The notes beneath the pieces were generated by a model that searched no databases, was not told the DNA's origin, and worked only from the letters and a program-made list of their open reading frames with translations. From Tardiphaga sp. (GTDB lineage: Bacteria > Pseudomonadota > Alphaproteobacteria > Rhizobiales > Xanthobacteraceae): 64,000 bases of DNA. Positions within the stretch are counted from its first letter, which is position 1, and each line of letters starts with the position of its first letter. Below, in pieces: positions 17,515 to 25,690 of the stretch. The DNA is taken from assembly GCF_028290495.1 (NCBI RefSeq), contig NZ_JAQGJT010000023.1:1-64000 (forward strand), in the 5' to 3' direction. The translations under genes and the position numbers were made by a program.

Positions 17515-18011
17515 GACTGGCTTCCCGCTTGATCAGCCATCGCCCGGTCGATCGCCCGCAGAATGCGGCCCTGCGCGCCGCAGCGGCACAGATGCCGCTC
17601 ATCCAGCGTTTCCACGATCTCGTGGCGGTCCGCCGGTGGGGTTTGGCTCAGTAACCCCGTGACGGTCATGATGATGCCGTTGATACAATAGCCGCATTGC
17701 GCGGCCTGCTCGTCAAGAAATATTAGCTGCAGCCGCCCGGGTGCGCCGTCGCTGGTCAGACCTTCGACGGTGACCACGTTGCGGTCGGCAACCATGTAGA
17801 GCGGCGTCGTGCAGGATTGGATCGGCCGGCCGTCGAGCAGCACCGTGCAGGCGCCGCAATTGCCCTGCGCGCAGCCGATGCGGGTTCCCTTGAGGTTGAG
17901 GTCCTGGCGCAATGCCATCAACAGCGACGTGTCCTCTGCCGCCGTAACGTTTACGGCAGCACCGTTCACCTTCAGGGACCACGTTTTCTCAACAGCGTCT
18001 GCCAAATCCAT
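17511..18011 (-). CDS. [2Fe-2S] small subunit of molybdenum hydroxylase (IorA/CoxS type)
   Basis: A 166-residue electron-transfer subunit with two iron-sulfur clusters. The plant-ferredoxin-type cluster uses C47, C52, C55 and C67 (in GCAQGNCGACTVLLD and QSC); the second uses C106, C109 (AQCGYC) and C142, C144 (LCRCG). I place the start at ATG 18011, 14 bases after the LivF stop, since upstream codons overlap livF. It is translationally coupled to the large subunit gene by a 4-base overlap. No FAD subunit gene is adjacent, so electrons probably leave by another carrier. Confidence 0.88.
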   Translation of the reverse strand: MDLADAVEKTWSLKVNGAAVNVTAAEDTSLLMALRQDLNLKGTRIGCAQGNCGACTVLLDGRPIQSCTTPLYMVADRNVVTVEGLTSDGAPGRLQLIFLDEQAAQCGYCINGIIMTVTGLLSQTPPADRHEIVETLDERHLCRCGAQGRILRAIDRAMADQAGSQS

Positions 18012-18024
18012 TGCTCCAGATTGA

Positions 18025-18750
18025 TCAATGGGCGTGGTAAACGCCGAGGTGCTTGGCGACAAGGTCTTCATCCGCGCGGACCTGATCGGCAGATCCCACA
18101 AACGCGCATCGTCCAGTGTTGAGGATCACAGCCTGATCGGAGACATCTAGCGCCAGCTTGCGGTTCTGTTCGACCAGGATGATGGACTGCCCTTCCGACT
18201 TCAATTTCTTGATGGTCTGGCCGACCTCCGCGACGATCAGCGGCGCCAGGCCTTCGGAGGGTTCGTCCAGCAGCAGCACCGAAGGATTGCCCATCAACGC
18301 GCGCCCGATCGCCAGCATCTGCTGCTCGCCGCCGGACAAGGTGCCGGCATATTGCGCCTGGCGCTCCTGCAGCCGCGGGAACATCTCGAAGATGCGCTCC
18401 AGCGTCCACGGCCGGTCGGTCTCGTTCAACCGTTGTCGTGCAACCACGAGGTTTTCGCGGACTGACAGCGACGGAAATATCCGGCGACCCTGCGGCACCA
18501 GGCCGATGCCGAGCCGGGAAATCCTTTCCGGGGTGAACCCGGCGATCGACGTTCCGAACAGGCGGATGTCGCCCCGCGGCGGTTTGAGGAAGCCGATGAT
18601 CGTGGAGATGCAGGTGGTCTTGCCGGCGCCGTTACGTCCCAGCAGGGCCAGTACCTGGCCGGCCTGCAGCGAGAAGCTCACGCCGTGCAGCACGTGGCTG
18701 TCGCCGTAGAATGCATCGACGTTGGTGAGAGACAGTGCTTCAGTTGCCAA
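18025..18750 (-). CDS. LivF-type ABC ATPase (cluster C), TTG start
   Basis: A 241-residue ATPase: Walker A LLGRNGAGKTT, signature LSGGEQQMLAIGRALM, Walker B VLLLDEPSEGLAPLI. I choose TTG 18750 (reading MATEALSLTNV) instead of GTG 18762 because it starts inside the YLGN codons ending livG, exactly as the cluster B livF does at 9540. It precedes the molybdenum hydroxylase genes in the same unit, tying import to oxidation. Confidence 0.88.
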   Translation of the reverse strand: MATEALSLTNVDAFYGDSHVLHGVSFSLQAGQVLALLGRNGAGKTTCISTIIGFLKPPRGDIRLFGTSIAGFTPERISRLGIGLVPQGRRIFPSLSVRENLVVARQRLNETDRPWTLERIFEMFPRLQERQAQYAGTLSGGEQQMLAIGRALMGNPSVLLLDEPSEGLAPLIVAEVGQTIKKLKSEGQSIILVEQNRKLALDVSDQAVILNTGRCAFVGSADQVRADEDLVAKHLGVYHAH

Positions 18751-19489
18751 GGTATACCTCACGCGTTTTCTCGTCGGCGATCACTGCATCGCGTTCGCCA
18801 TCGACGATCACGCTGCCATAGTTCAGCAGCGTCACGGTCTCTGCGAGATCGAGCGCCGTATCCATGTCGTGCTCGATCATGATCACCGCGGTCTCCCGTG
18901 GAATCTCCGCGATCAGGGCCTTGACGGTGGTGCGTTCCGAAGCCGAAAGACCGGCCAGTGGTTCGTCGAGCAGCAGCACGCGCGGCTTCTGCGCAAGCGC
19001 CATTGCGAGTTCGACGCGGCGCTTCTCGCCATAGGCGATGTCGGACACCGGGTGCGAGGCGCGATCCTCAAGGCCGACCATTGCGAGGATGCGGCGGGAT
19101 TCGTGCGCCAGATCGGTGTAGGACGACAAGGGCCGGATCGTGTGCCAGCGCGCGGGACGCAGGCCCATCAAGCCCAGCGTCACGTTGTGCTCGAGCGTAT
19201 CATCCGTGAACAGCGTAATGATCTGGTAGGTCCGGGACAGCCCGCAATGCGCGCGCTGGTCGGGCCGCAGTCTCGTGATGTCGCGGCCGAACAGTTTCAC
19301 TTGCCCGGAGTTCGGCAGCAGGTCGCCGGTGATCTGGTTGAACAACGTCGTCTTGCCGGCGCCATTGGGGCCGATCATCAGGCGACGCTCGCCCGGCCGG
19401 ACCTTCAGCGACACGTTCTTGGTCACCGCCAGTCCGCCGAACGCCTTGCAGAGGTCGGTGATCTCGAGTGCGTATTCCGTCGTCGTCAT
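18740..19489 (-). CDS. LivG-type ABC ATPase (cluster C)
   Basis: A 249-residue ATPase with Walker A GPNGAGKTT, the LivG-type extended helical insert (YTDLAHESRRILAMVGLEDRA), a signature region AYGEKRRVELAMALA and Walker B VLLLDEPLAGLS. Start at ATG 19489, overlapping the livM stop as ATGA with GGAGGA upstream; an in-frame ATG at 19504 is the alternative. Confidence 0.9.
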   Translation of the reverse strand: MTTTEYALEITDLCKAFGGLAVTKNVSLKVRPGERRLMIGPNGAGKTTLFNQITGDLLPNSGQVKLFGRDITRLRPDQRAHCGLSRTYQIITLFTDDTLEHNVTLGLMGLRPARWHTIRPLSSYTDLAHESRRILAMVGLEDRASHPVSDIAYGEKRRVELAMALAQKPRVLLLDEPLAGLSASERTTVKALIAEIPRETAVIMIEHDMDTALDLAETVTLLNYGSVIVDGERDAVIADEKTREVYLGN

Positions 19490-20421
19490 GGCTGCGTCCT
19501 CCACACCCGATTCAACAGCTTCCTTGCACCGGGGACGATGCCGGTCGGCATGAACAGCACGATCAGCAGGAAGATGAGGCCAAGCAGCATGTTCCAGCGT
19601 TCGATATAGGCGGAGGCGTAGTTCTTCAGCAGGCTGACGAGGGCCGCGCCGACCACCGGACCGCCCAGCGTGCCCGAGCCGCCCGCGATCACGCCGAGCA
19701 GGCCTTCGGCGGAATTGGTGATCGAGAGCGAGGTCGGATGAATGTACTTGTGATAGTAGACGTAGAGCAGCCCGGCGATGCCCGCCCAGAACCCTGAATA
19801 GATGAACGTAAGCCAGCGGATCATCCAGGGATTGAAGCCCAGCGCCGCCATCCGGCGCGGCTGATCGCGCACGCCCTTGAGCGAGGATCCGAACGACGAC
19901 CGGACGAAGATCGCCATCGCGCCAAATCCGAGCGCACTGACCAGCAGTGTAAACCAGTAAAAGTGTTCCGGGCTTTCCAAGGAGACGCCGAACGGCAGCG
20001 GGCGCGTGATTCCGGTGATGCCGTTATCGCCGTTGGTCACCGAAGTCATGCGGTAGGCCAAGCCCCACAACACCTGCGACAGCGCCAGTGTGATCATCAG
20101 GAAGCTCAATCCTGTCGCGCGCAGGGCCAGCAGGCCGAACAATGCGGCGCAGACGGTGGTGCCGATGATCGAGATCAGCGCCGCCGAGCCGTTGCCGAAG
20201 CCGTGCTGCGTGCACAGGATAGCGACGATATAGCCGGAAAGTCCCATATAGGAGGCGTGGCCGAGCGAGGTCATGCCGCCATAGCCGACGAGCAGATTGA
20301 GGCTCATCGCGAAGATCACGGCGATCAGCACCTGGGTGCTCAGGTTGATATAGAATTCTCCCGAAAACAGCGGAAGCGCGACCAGAAGAACCGCGGATAC
20401 GATAATTGCCAGTTTTTTCAT
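19486..20421 (-). CDS. LivM-type ABC permease (cluster C)
   Basis: A 311-residue permease with the LivM hallmarks AMSLNLLVGYGGMTSLGHASYMGLSGY, LRATGLSFLMITLALSQVLWGLAYR and a coupling loop SLKGVRDQPRRMAALGFNPW. Overlaps livH by 4 bases and livG by 4 bases, so the set is translationally coupled. Several hydrophobic spans; inner membrane. Confidence 0.92.
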   Translation of the reverse strand: MKKLAIIVSAVLLVALPLFSGEFYINLSTQVLIAVIFAMSLNLLVGYGGMTSLGHASYMGLSGYIVAILCTQHGFGNGSAALISIIGTTVCAALFGLLALRATGLSFLMITLALSQVLWGLAYRMTSVTNGDNGITGITRPLPFGVSLESPEHFYWFTLLVSALGFGAMAIFVRSSFGSSLKGVRDQPRRMAALGFNPWMIRWLTFIYSGFWAGIAGLLYVYYHKYIHPTSLSITNSAEGLLGVIAGGSGTLGGPVVGAALVSLLKNYASAYIERWNMLLGLIFLLIVLFMPTGIVPGARKLLNRVWRTQP

Positions 20422-21284
20422 GTCGAGAGCCGTCCGAACAGACCACGCGGGCGGAATGCGATCACTGCAATCATTGGAAGGAACAGGATGATGTAGGCGA
20501 GGTCAGGAACCAGCGCCGCTCCGAAGGTGTAGATGAAGCCGATGATGAAGCTGCCGACGAAGGCCCCGAGCAGGCTGCCGACGCCGCCGAGGATGACGAC
20601 GATCAGCGCGAGCGGCAGCATGTCCGCATCTAGCCCGGGATAGGCCGACAGCACGGGGCCGCCGAGCACACCACCAGCGCCGGCAATGCCGGCACCGAGG
20701 CAGAACACCGCAGTGAACAGTTTCGAGACGGGAATGCCGACCGCGCGCGCCATCTGCCGGTCATCGACGCCGGCGCGGATCATCGCGCCGATCCGGGTTC
20801 GTTCCAGCAGCAGATAGAGCGCGAACGATACCGCCAGCGCGCAGCCCACAATCACCAGACGGTAGGTCGGAAACACGAAGCCGAACAGCCGTGTGGGAGC
20901 CTGGAAATAGGCCGGCGTGGGCACCGGGATCGGATCGCCGCCCCACAGGATCAGGCAGGCGTCGGCGATAATGAGCGACATGCCGAGCGTTACCAGCACT
21001 TGCCCGAGCGGGTTGGTGCTCAACCGTCGCAGCACCAGCCGCTCGAACAGTCCGCCGAACGCCGCGACCAGCAATCCGCTGCCGATCGCCACGATCCAGA
21101 AATTGGCGCCCTCGAAGGTGCGGAGCGCCACCGCGCCGAAATAGGCACCGAGCATGAAAAACGCGCCGTGCGTCAGATTGGCCAGCCGCATCAGGCCGAA
21201 GATCAGCGAGAAGCCGGAGGCGAGCAGAAATAGCAACGCGCCGAGCGACAGGCTGTTCAGCGATTGAATGATCCAGAACTGCAT
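20418..21284 (-). CDS. LivH-type ABC permease (cluster C)
   Basis: A 288-residue permease opening MQFWIIQSLNSLSLGALLFLLASGFSLIFGLMRLANLTHGAFFMLGAYFG, a textbook LivH start, with coupling loop MIRAGVDDRQMARAVGIPVSKLF and C-terminal glycine-rich LIVVILGGVGSLLGAFVGSFIIGF. Its ATG lies 2 bases after the stop of a 30-codon frame that has a very strong ribosome site. Unusually no binding-protein gene heads this set. Confidence 0.92.
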   Translation of the reverse strand: MQFWIIQSLNSLSLGALLFLLASGFSLIFGLMRLANLTHGAFFMLGAYFGAVALRTFEGANFWIVAIGSGLLVAAFGGLFERLVLRRLSTNPLGQVLVTLGMSLIIADACLILWGGDPIPVPTPAYFQAPTRLFGFVFPTYRLVIVGCALAVSFALYLLLERTRIGAMIRAGVDDRQMARAVGIPVSKLFTAVFCLGAGIAGAGGVLGGPVLSAYPGLDADMLPLALIVVILGGVGSLLGAFVGSFIIGFIYTFGAALVPDLAYIILFLPMIAVIAFRPRGLFGRLST

Positions 21285-21286
21285 GG

Positions 21287-21379
21287 TCAGGCCGTGTGCG
21301 GATGCAGCATGGTGTATGCGCGTCGCGGCAACGGGTTTTCGCGGGCCGCGTTGACGGATTTCTGAGCCAAGTTGGCCAT
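21287..21379 (-). CDS. Possible 30-residue leader protein before livH
   Basis: A 30-codon frame starting MANLAQKSVNAARENPLPRR and ending in a His-rich tail. Its ATG at 21379 is preceded by GGGAGGGACAC, one of the strongest ribosome sites in the window, and its stop lies 2 bases before the livH ATG, so translation would be coupled. I recognise no family. It may be a leader that sets livH translation or a relic of a deleted binding-protein gene. Confidence 0.4.
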   Translation of the reverse strand: MANLAQKSVNAARENPLPRRAYTMLHPHTA

Positions 21380-21569
21380 GTGTCCCTCCCTGGGATCAAC
21401 GGCGCCATCCCTTCGTCATTTGCCGCCGGGGCGGTGCAAAGAGTAGGGCGCAGTTGAATGCATCGTTCGAATGTGGGTGGCGCGCTGATCCGCTTCTCAG
21501 GGGCAGCATCCCGTTGCAGGACGAAAGTTAGCCGCGCGTCCTGCAACGAGGTCAGTGTTGTTCAATCCA

Positions 21570-21595
21570 GCTAATTTATCAAATGAAAAATTAGC
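21570..21595. promoter_or_regulatory. Candidate TetR-type operator, site 3
   Basis: A 26-bp palindrome with 12-bp arms, GCTAATTTATCA and TGAAAAATTAGC, around AA; 11 of 12 arm positions are symmetric. It lies 191 bases upstream of the 30-codon frame that leads the cluster C operon. Its central TTATCA-AA-TGAAAA fits the seven-site family. Operator role is inferred. Confidence 0.5.
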
Positions 21596-21630
21596 AACCG
21601 TTGTTCGCAATGCACAATCACCGCGGGGCC

Positions 21631-22521
21631 TTATGTCGCGCGCATTTCGTTTCGATACCAGTCGCCGATCTCGCTGGCCGTCATCAGCGCTACGCCGTCA
21701 TGGCTGATGATGTAATCGAGAACCTCCTCGAGGTAACGAATGCGGTGCGGGACGCCGGTGATGTAGGGGTGGATCGACAGCGCCATCACGCGGGCGTTGT
21801 CGGCACCTTCCATGTACAGCCGATCGAACTGGTCCTTGCAGCGCTGCACGAATACGTCGGAAGGCAGGTGCTGCAGCGCGTGGATCACGATGTCGTTGGT
21901 CTCGACGGTGTAGGGGACCGTCGTAATGATGCCGTGCGGCGTCTGAATGTCCTGCGGCAAATCGTCGATCACCCAGTCCGCGACATATTCGATGCCGTTG
22001 GCACGCAGCAGGTCGAGCGTGTCGTTGTTCTCGGTGAGGCCCGGACTCTCCCACGACCTCGGCGCCTTGCCGGTGAAAGCGCCGATGGTGTCCACGGTTC
22101 GCTTGATCGCGTCGTTTTGGTTTTCGACCTTGTGCATCGGCCCCTGTACGAAGCCGTGGCCCATGAACTCGAAACCGGCGTCGCGCGCGGCCTCCGCCAC
22201 TCGTGGATAGGAATTGCAGACGTTGCCGTTGATCGCGAGCGTGGTGGGAATGCTGCGATCGGTCAGTGCCTTCATCTGCCGCCAGAAGCCGGCGCGCATG
22301 CCGTATTCGTGCCACGACCAGTTCGGCACGTCGGGCAGCATCGGCTGTCCCATCGGTGGCGACAGTACCGTGCGCGGCATCGAATTCTCGATACGCCAGT
22401 CTTCGACGTTGAGGATCACCCAGACTGCAAGCTTCTTGCCGCCCGGCAACCGAAGCTTCGGGCGGTCGATCAGCGCCTGATAGGGAATACGATCGGAAAG
22501 CGTCATCGGTTTATCCATCAT
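21631..22521 (-). CDS. Polysaccharide deacetylase family protein (allantoinase PuuE-like)
   Basis: A 296-residue NodB-fold hydrolase. Relatives in this length class include the PuuE allantoinase and peptidoglycan or cyclic-imide deacetylases acting on C-N bonds. The segment IPTTLAINGNVCNSYPRVAEAARDAGFEFMGHGFVQGPMHK carries the HxxxxxH-like metal region, RSWESPGLTENNDT follows, and LSIHPYITGVPHR supplies the C-terminal histidine. There is no signal peptide, unlike cell-wall deacetylases, which favours a small cytoplasmic substrate. It overlaps the upstream flavin enzyme gene by 4 bases, so the two act together. Confidence 0.8.
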   Translation of the reverse strand: MMDKPMTLSDRIPYQALIDRPKLRLPGGKKLAVWVILNVEDWRIENSMPRTVLSPPMGQPMLPDVPNWSWHEYGMRAGFWRQMKALTDRSIPTTLAINGNVCNSYPRVAEAARDAGFEFMGHGFVQGPMHKVENQNDAIKRTVDTIGAFTGKAPRSWESPGLTENNDTLDLLRANGIEYVADWVIDDLPQDIQTPHGIITTVPYTVETNDIVIHALQHLPSDVFVQRCKDQFDRLYMEGADNARVMALSIHPYITGVPHRIRYLEEVLDYIISHDGVALMTASEIGDWYRNEMRAT

Positions 22522-23624
22522 TCTGCGGCCTTGATGCGTGCCGGCGCGGCGGCGTTGACCAGCGGCATAACCTTCTCCGCCATCAGGATCATCGAACGCC
22601 GTCCGAGGTCGCGGTCCTTCCAGTCCTTACCGGCATACAGCAGCGTGCCGAACTCTCCGACTTCTTCCTGGAACCCGAGAATCTGGTCGGCGACGCTGTC
22701 CGGCGTGCCGTGGATCACCAGCTTGTCGATCACCATGTCGAGCGTCACTTCGTCATCGGGCTGGTCGCGGTGCGTCTTGAACAGTTCGATACGGCCGTTC
22801 TTCTTCAGCTTGGTGAACAGCGAACGATAGTAATACGCATAGGGGCCATCGGGATCGGTGGCATAAGCCTTTGCCTTGGCCGCGTCGTCGGCGACGAACA
22901 CGCTCTTGGCGACACGCCAGTTGGCGGGATCGGCGGCGCGCCCGCCGAGTTCGCAACCTTCGGCGTATTTCGGCCAGTGGCTCTTCACCCAGGCCGGCAT
23001 CAGGAAGTTTGCCGAGATCGGATCCCAGCCGCGGATCGCAGCTTCCGTGACGCCTTTGGAGAACGGCGCGACGGCAGTGACGACGATTTGCGGATGCGGG
23101 CGCTGCAGCGGGCGCGGGATGTAGCCCTGGCCGATCTCTTTGACCAGCGTCCGCTCGGTCGAGACATTCCAGTACTTGCCTTTCAGATTATAGGGCGGCT
23201 CGGTGGTCCAGATTTCAAGGATCTGGTTGATCGCCTCGAGGAACATCTCGTTGCGGTTGGCGTCGAGATTTCCGAACACTTCGGCATCGGACAACAGCCC
23301 GCCGGGGCTTATGCCGAAGATGAAACGGCCGTCGAGCATATGGTCCAACATTGCCAGTGTCGCTGCGACTGAAGCCGGGTGGGTGTTCGGCATGTTGACG
23401 GTGCCGGTGCCGAGCTTGATCTGCTTGGTCGCCGCTGCGATCCAGGCGATGAATGCCACGCACGAGGTGATGTTCTCGGCGCGGTCGGTAACGTGTTCGC
23501 CCACATAGGCCTCGTTGAAGCCGAGCTCGTCGGCGAGCAGGAACGCCTCGCGGTCCTCCGCGAGCGTCTGGCGCCAATCCTTGTCGAGCGGATGAATCGG
23601 CATCGTGAAGAAGCCAAGCTGCAT
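22518..23624 (-). CDS. LLM class flavin-dependent oxidoreductase (luciferase-like monooxygenase)
   Basis: A 368-residue enzyme of the bacterial luciferase fold, which uses reduced FMN and oxygen. The start MQLGFFTMPIHPLDKDW, the EAYVGEHVTDR block, the GTGTVNMPNTHPASVAATLAMLDHMLDGRFIFGISPGG block and the C-terminal GTPDSVADQI are diagnostic. It is translationally coupled to the allantoinase-like deacetylase: a monooxygenase plus a C-N hydrolase pairing resembles N-heterocycle ring opening as in RutA/RutB-type chemistry, though these are different families. Divergent from a LysR gene 91 bases away, its probable regulator. Confidence 0.87.
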   Translation of the reverse strand: MQLGFFTMPIHPLDKDWRQTLAEDREAFLLADELGFNEAYVGEHVTDRAENITSCVAFIAWIAAATKQIKLGTGTVNMPNTHPASVAATLAMLDHMLDGRFIFGISPGGLLSDAEVFGNLDANRNEMFLEAINQILEIWTTEPPYNLKGKYWNVSTERTLVKEIGQGYIPRPLQRPHPQIVVTAVAPFSKGVTEAAIRGWDPISANFLMPAWVKSHWPKYAEGCELGGRAADPANWRVAKSVFVADDAAKAKAYATDPDGPYAYYYRSLFTKLKKNGRIELFKTHRDQPDDEVTLDMVIDKLVIHGTPDSVADQILGFQEEVGEFGTLLYAGKDWKDRDLGRRSMILMAEKVMPLVNAAAPARIKAAE

Positions 23625-23715
23625 GAAATGCCTCCCAATTGTGTTGGGCGCAGCCTAGAGATTGTCTTGCAGTATAAAAAATGATTATTTCTACTGTCTC
23701 GCATCAAGGTAGTTG
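23625..23715. promoter_or_regulatory. Divergent promoter region between LLM enzyme and LysR genes
   Basis: A 91-base AT-rich spacer with TATAAAAAATGATTATTTCTA in the middle (near 23675-23696). LysR regulators usually bind such shared spacers, but I cannot mark a clean T-N11-A dyad. It contains a single TGATTA half-site, not a full copy of the seven-site palindrome. Confidence 0.4.
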
Positions 23716-24651
23716 ATGGTTATGGTGTCGCTCCGGCAGTTGAAGTCATTCGTCGCGGTGTTCGAGGAAGGTTCCTTCACCGCTGCGGGCGAGCGCGAAG
23801 GGGCCACGCAGTCCGGCATCTCGCAGCACGTTAAAACGCTGGAAGATGAACTCGGCACTGCGCTGTTCGGTCGCAATGGCCGGGCGATCGAGGCCACGCT
23901 CGCCGGCAAGCAGTACTATCGTGACTGCGTCGACATCTTGAAACGCCTTGATGCAGCGCACCAGGAAGTCGCTGCGCGGCAAAATGGCGGCGTCGCGCGG
24001 ATCGGGCTGATGCCGCTGATCGCGCGTTCGATTCTGGCGCCGACGCTGGAAAAATTCCTGCAGACCACGCCGGGGTCTGAGATCAGCATTATCGAGGCCT
24101 ATTCCGGCGTGCTGACGGACCTGCTGCTGAAGGGCGAACTCGATCTGGCGGTGGTGCCGGCCTTCGAGGGCGCGGTCGGGCTGTCCAGCCAGCTTCTGCT
24201 GCGCGACCGCGAAATGTTGGTCACCGCCCGGCGCAACACCGGCCAGCATCTGAAGCCCGTGCGCCTGTCCAGCCTCGGGCCGTTGAAGGTGGTGCTGCCC
24301 GGCAAACAGAATACCCGGCGTCGCAACATCGAAACCTATTTCACCGCCAACGGCGTCGATGTCGCCCGTCGGCTGGAGATGGACGCGATGATGGGCACGC
24401 TGGAATTTGTCGCGGCGACGGACTGGGTGGCCGTGCTGCCCTTCGTGATGATGGCCTCTGACATCGACCGCGACCGCTTCGATATCCGTCCGCTGGCCGA
24501 TCCGCCGCTATATTCGGATTTCATCCTGATCGAGCCGTCGCGCAAGCTGATGACACCGGCGGCGGCCCTTTTCGCCGGCGTGCTGAAGGCGGAGGCCGAG
24601 CGTTCGACCGAACTGTTTCGCGAGCGCGTCTTGCCGCAGGGCGATGCCTGA
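23716..24651 (+). CDS. LysR family transcriptional regulator
   Basis: A 311-residue regulator. The N-terminal winged helix-turn-helix is SLRQLKSFVAVFEEGSFTAAGEREGATQSGISQHVKTLEDELGTALFGR; the rest is the two-lobed effector-binding domain (ARIGLMPLIARSILAPTLEKF and on). ATG 23716 is preferred since AAGG lies 6 bases before it; ATG 23722 is possible. Placed head to head with the LLM oxidoreductase gene, which it most likely controls in response to the substrate. Confidence 0.9.
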   Translation: MVMVSLRQLKSFVAVFEEGSFTAAGEREGATQSGISQHVKTLEDELGTALFGRNGRAIEATLAGKQYYRDCVDILKRLDAAHQEVAARQNGGVARIGLMPLIARSILAPTLEKFLQTTPGSEISIIEAYSGVLTDLLLKGELDLAVVPAFEGAVGLSSQLLLRDREMLVTARRNTGQHLKPVRLSSLGPLKVVLPGKQNTRRRNIETYFTANGVDVARRLEMDAMMGTLEFVAATDWVAVLPFVMMASDIDRDRFDIRPLADPPLYSDFILIEPSRKLMTPAAALFAGVLKAEAERSTELFRERVLPQGDA

Positions 24652-24656
24652 GCGGG

Positions 24657-25532
24657 CTATTTCGCCGGCGCGTGCTTGTCGAGCACCTCGAACACCGCTG
24701 CCGTGTCCTTGTCGCCGAGCCCCATCTGCATCGCTTCGGTGTAGACCGGCTGGGTCAGCGTGAACATCGGCGTCGGGCAGTTCAGCTCTTCGGCAAAGGC
24801 GCCGATGATCGACATGTCCTTCTTCCAGGTCGAGATCCGCATCGTCGCCGGCTCGTAGACGCCCGATACCATCATCGGCGCGCGCATCTGGAACATGCGC
24901 GAGCCGCCGGCGCCCGGGCCGACCAGATCGACGACCTGCTGCAGATCCAGCCCGGCGCGCTGCGCCAGCACCATCGCCTCGGCGGTCGCGACATTGTGAA
25001 TGGCGACGAGGTGGTTGGCGACGAACTTCATGCGGCTGCCGTTGCCGTAGACGCCGAGATCGGCGTTCTGCTTGCTGAAATCCGCAAACAGCGCGGTGCA
25101 CTTCGCAATCGCGGCGCTGTCGCCGCTGGCATAAACGATGAGATCGCGCACCGCGGCCTGCGCGCCGGTGCCGCTCAGCGGGCAATCCAATGCGATATGT
25201 TGCGCGCCGGCGAGGATGTCGCGGAAACGCAGCTTGTCGGCGATCGTCAGCGTGCTCAACTCCACGACAATGCGCGGGCTCTGGCCGGAGCGGCTGATTT
25301 CCTCAGCGACGGCAAAGGCGGCGGCCGGGCTGGGCAGGCTGGTCATCACCAGCTCGGCGGCCTTGACGACCTCCGTGATGCTGCCCGCGATGATGACGCC
25401 CAAAGCGGCGAGCGCACTGGTGCGCGCGGCATCGACGTCATATCCGACCACGGTCCAGCCGCGTTCGATCAGGTTCGGGGCAATCGCGCCACCCATGATA
25501 CCCAAGCCGATCATACCGACGATCTTGCTCAT
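24657..25532 (-). CDS. Beta-hydroxyacid dehydrogenase-like NAD(P) oxidoreductase (second copy)
   Basis: A 291-residue HIBADH-like enzyme: GLGIMGGAIAPNLIERG as dinucleotide site near residues 9-14, substrate loop ALDCPLSGTGAQAAVRDL, and the catalytic lysine in NGSRMKFVANHLVAIHN. It is only distantly similar to the one at 14505. Convergent with the LysR gene (stop codons 5 bases apart). Its promoter faces the GlcG-type gene across a 158-base spacer containing operator-like site 4. Confidence 0.87.
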   Translation of the reverse strand: MSKIVGMIGLGIMGGAIAPNLIERGWTVVGYDVDAARTSALAALGVIIAGSITEVVKAAELVMTSLPSPAAAFAVAEEISRSGQSPRIVVELSTLTIADKLRFRDILAGAQHIALDCPLSGTGAQAAVRDLIVYASGDSAAIAKCTALFADFSKQNADLGVYGNGSRMKFVANHLVAIHNVATAEAMVLAQRAGLDLQQVVDLVGPGAGGSRMFQMRAPMMVSGVYEPATMRISTWKKDMSIIGAFAEELNCPTPMFTLTQPVYTEAMQMGLGDKDTAAVFEVLDKHAPAK

Positions 25533-25587
25533 TTTGATTCAGCTCCCGCCAGAGGACGACGCGTATCGCGTGCGCTTGAAAACTTAA

Positions 25588-25601
25588 TAATCATTCGATA
25601 A
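25588..25601. promoter_or_regulatory. Candidate TetR-type operator, site 4
   Basis: TAATCA-TT-CGATAA in the divergent spacer between the minus-strand dehydrogenase gene (start 25532) and the plus-strand GlcG-like gene (start 25691); 10 of 12 fixed positions match TTATCG-NN-CGATAA. It could control both genes. Confidence 0.42.
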
Positions 25602-25690
25602 ACAGATTTCTCCGGTTGCCGCAATGGTCTCGTTTACCGCGCTGCACGCGCGCCGCCGTTGATCTCGAAGCCTTCAGCCAAGGATATTAC

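Noticed and set aside
15694-17532. A 612-codon plus-strand frame
   Set aside because: Antisense to the IorB-like subunit, whose catalytic motifs and coupled partner are clear.
23675-23696. An eighth copy of the palindrome in the LysR/LLM spacer
   Set aside because: Only one half-site (TGATTA) is present; there is no symmetric partner at the right spacing.
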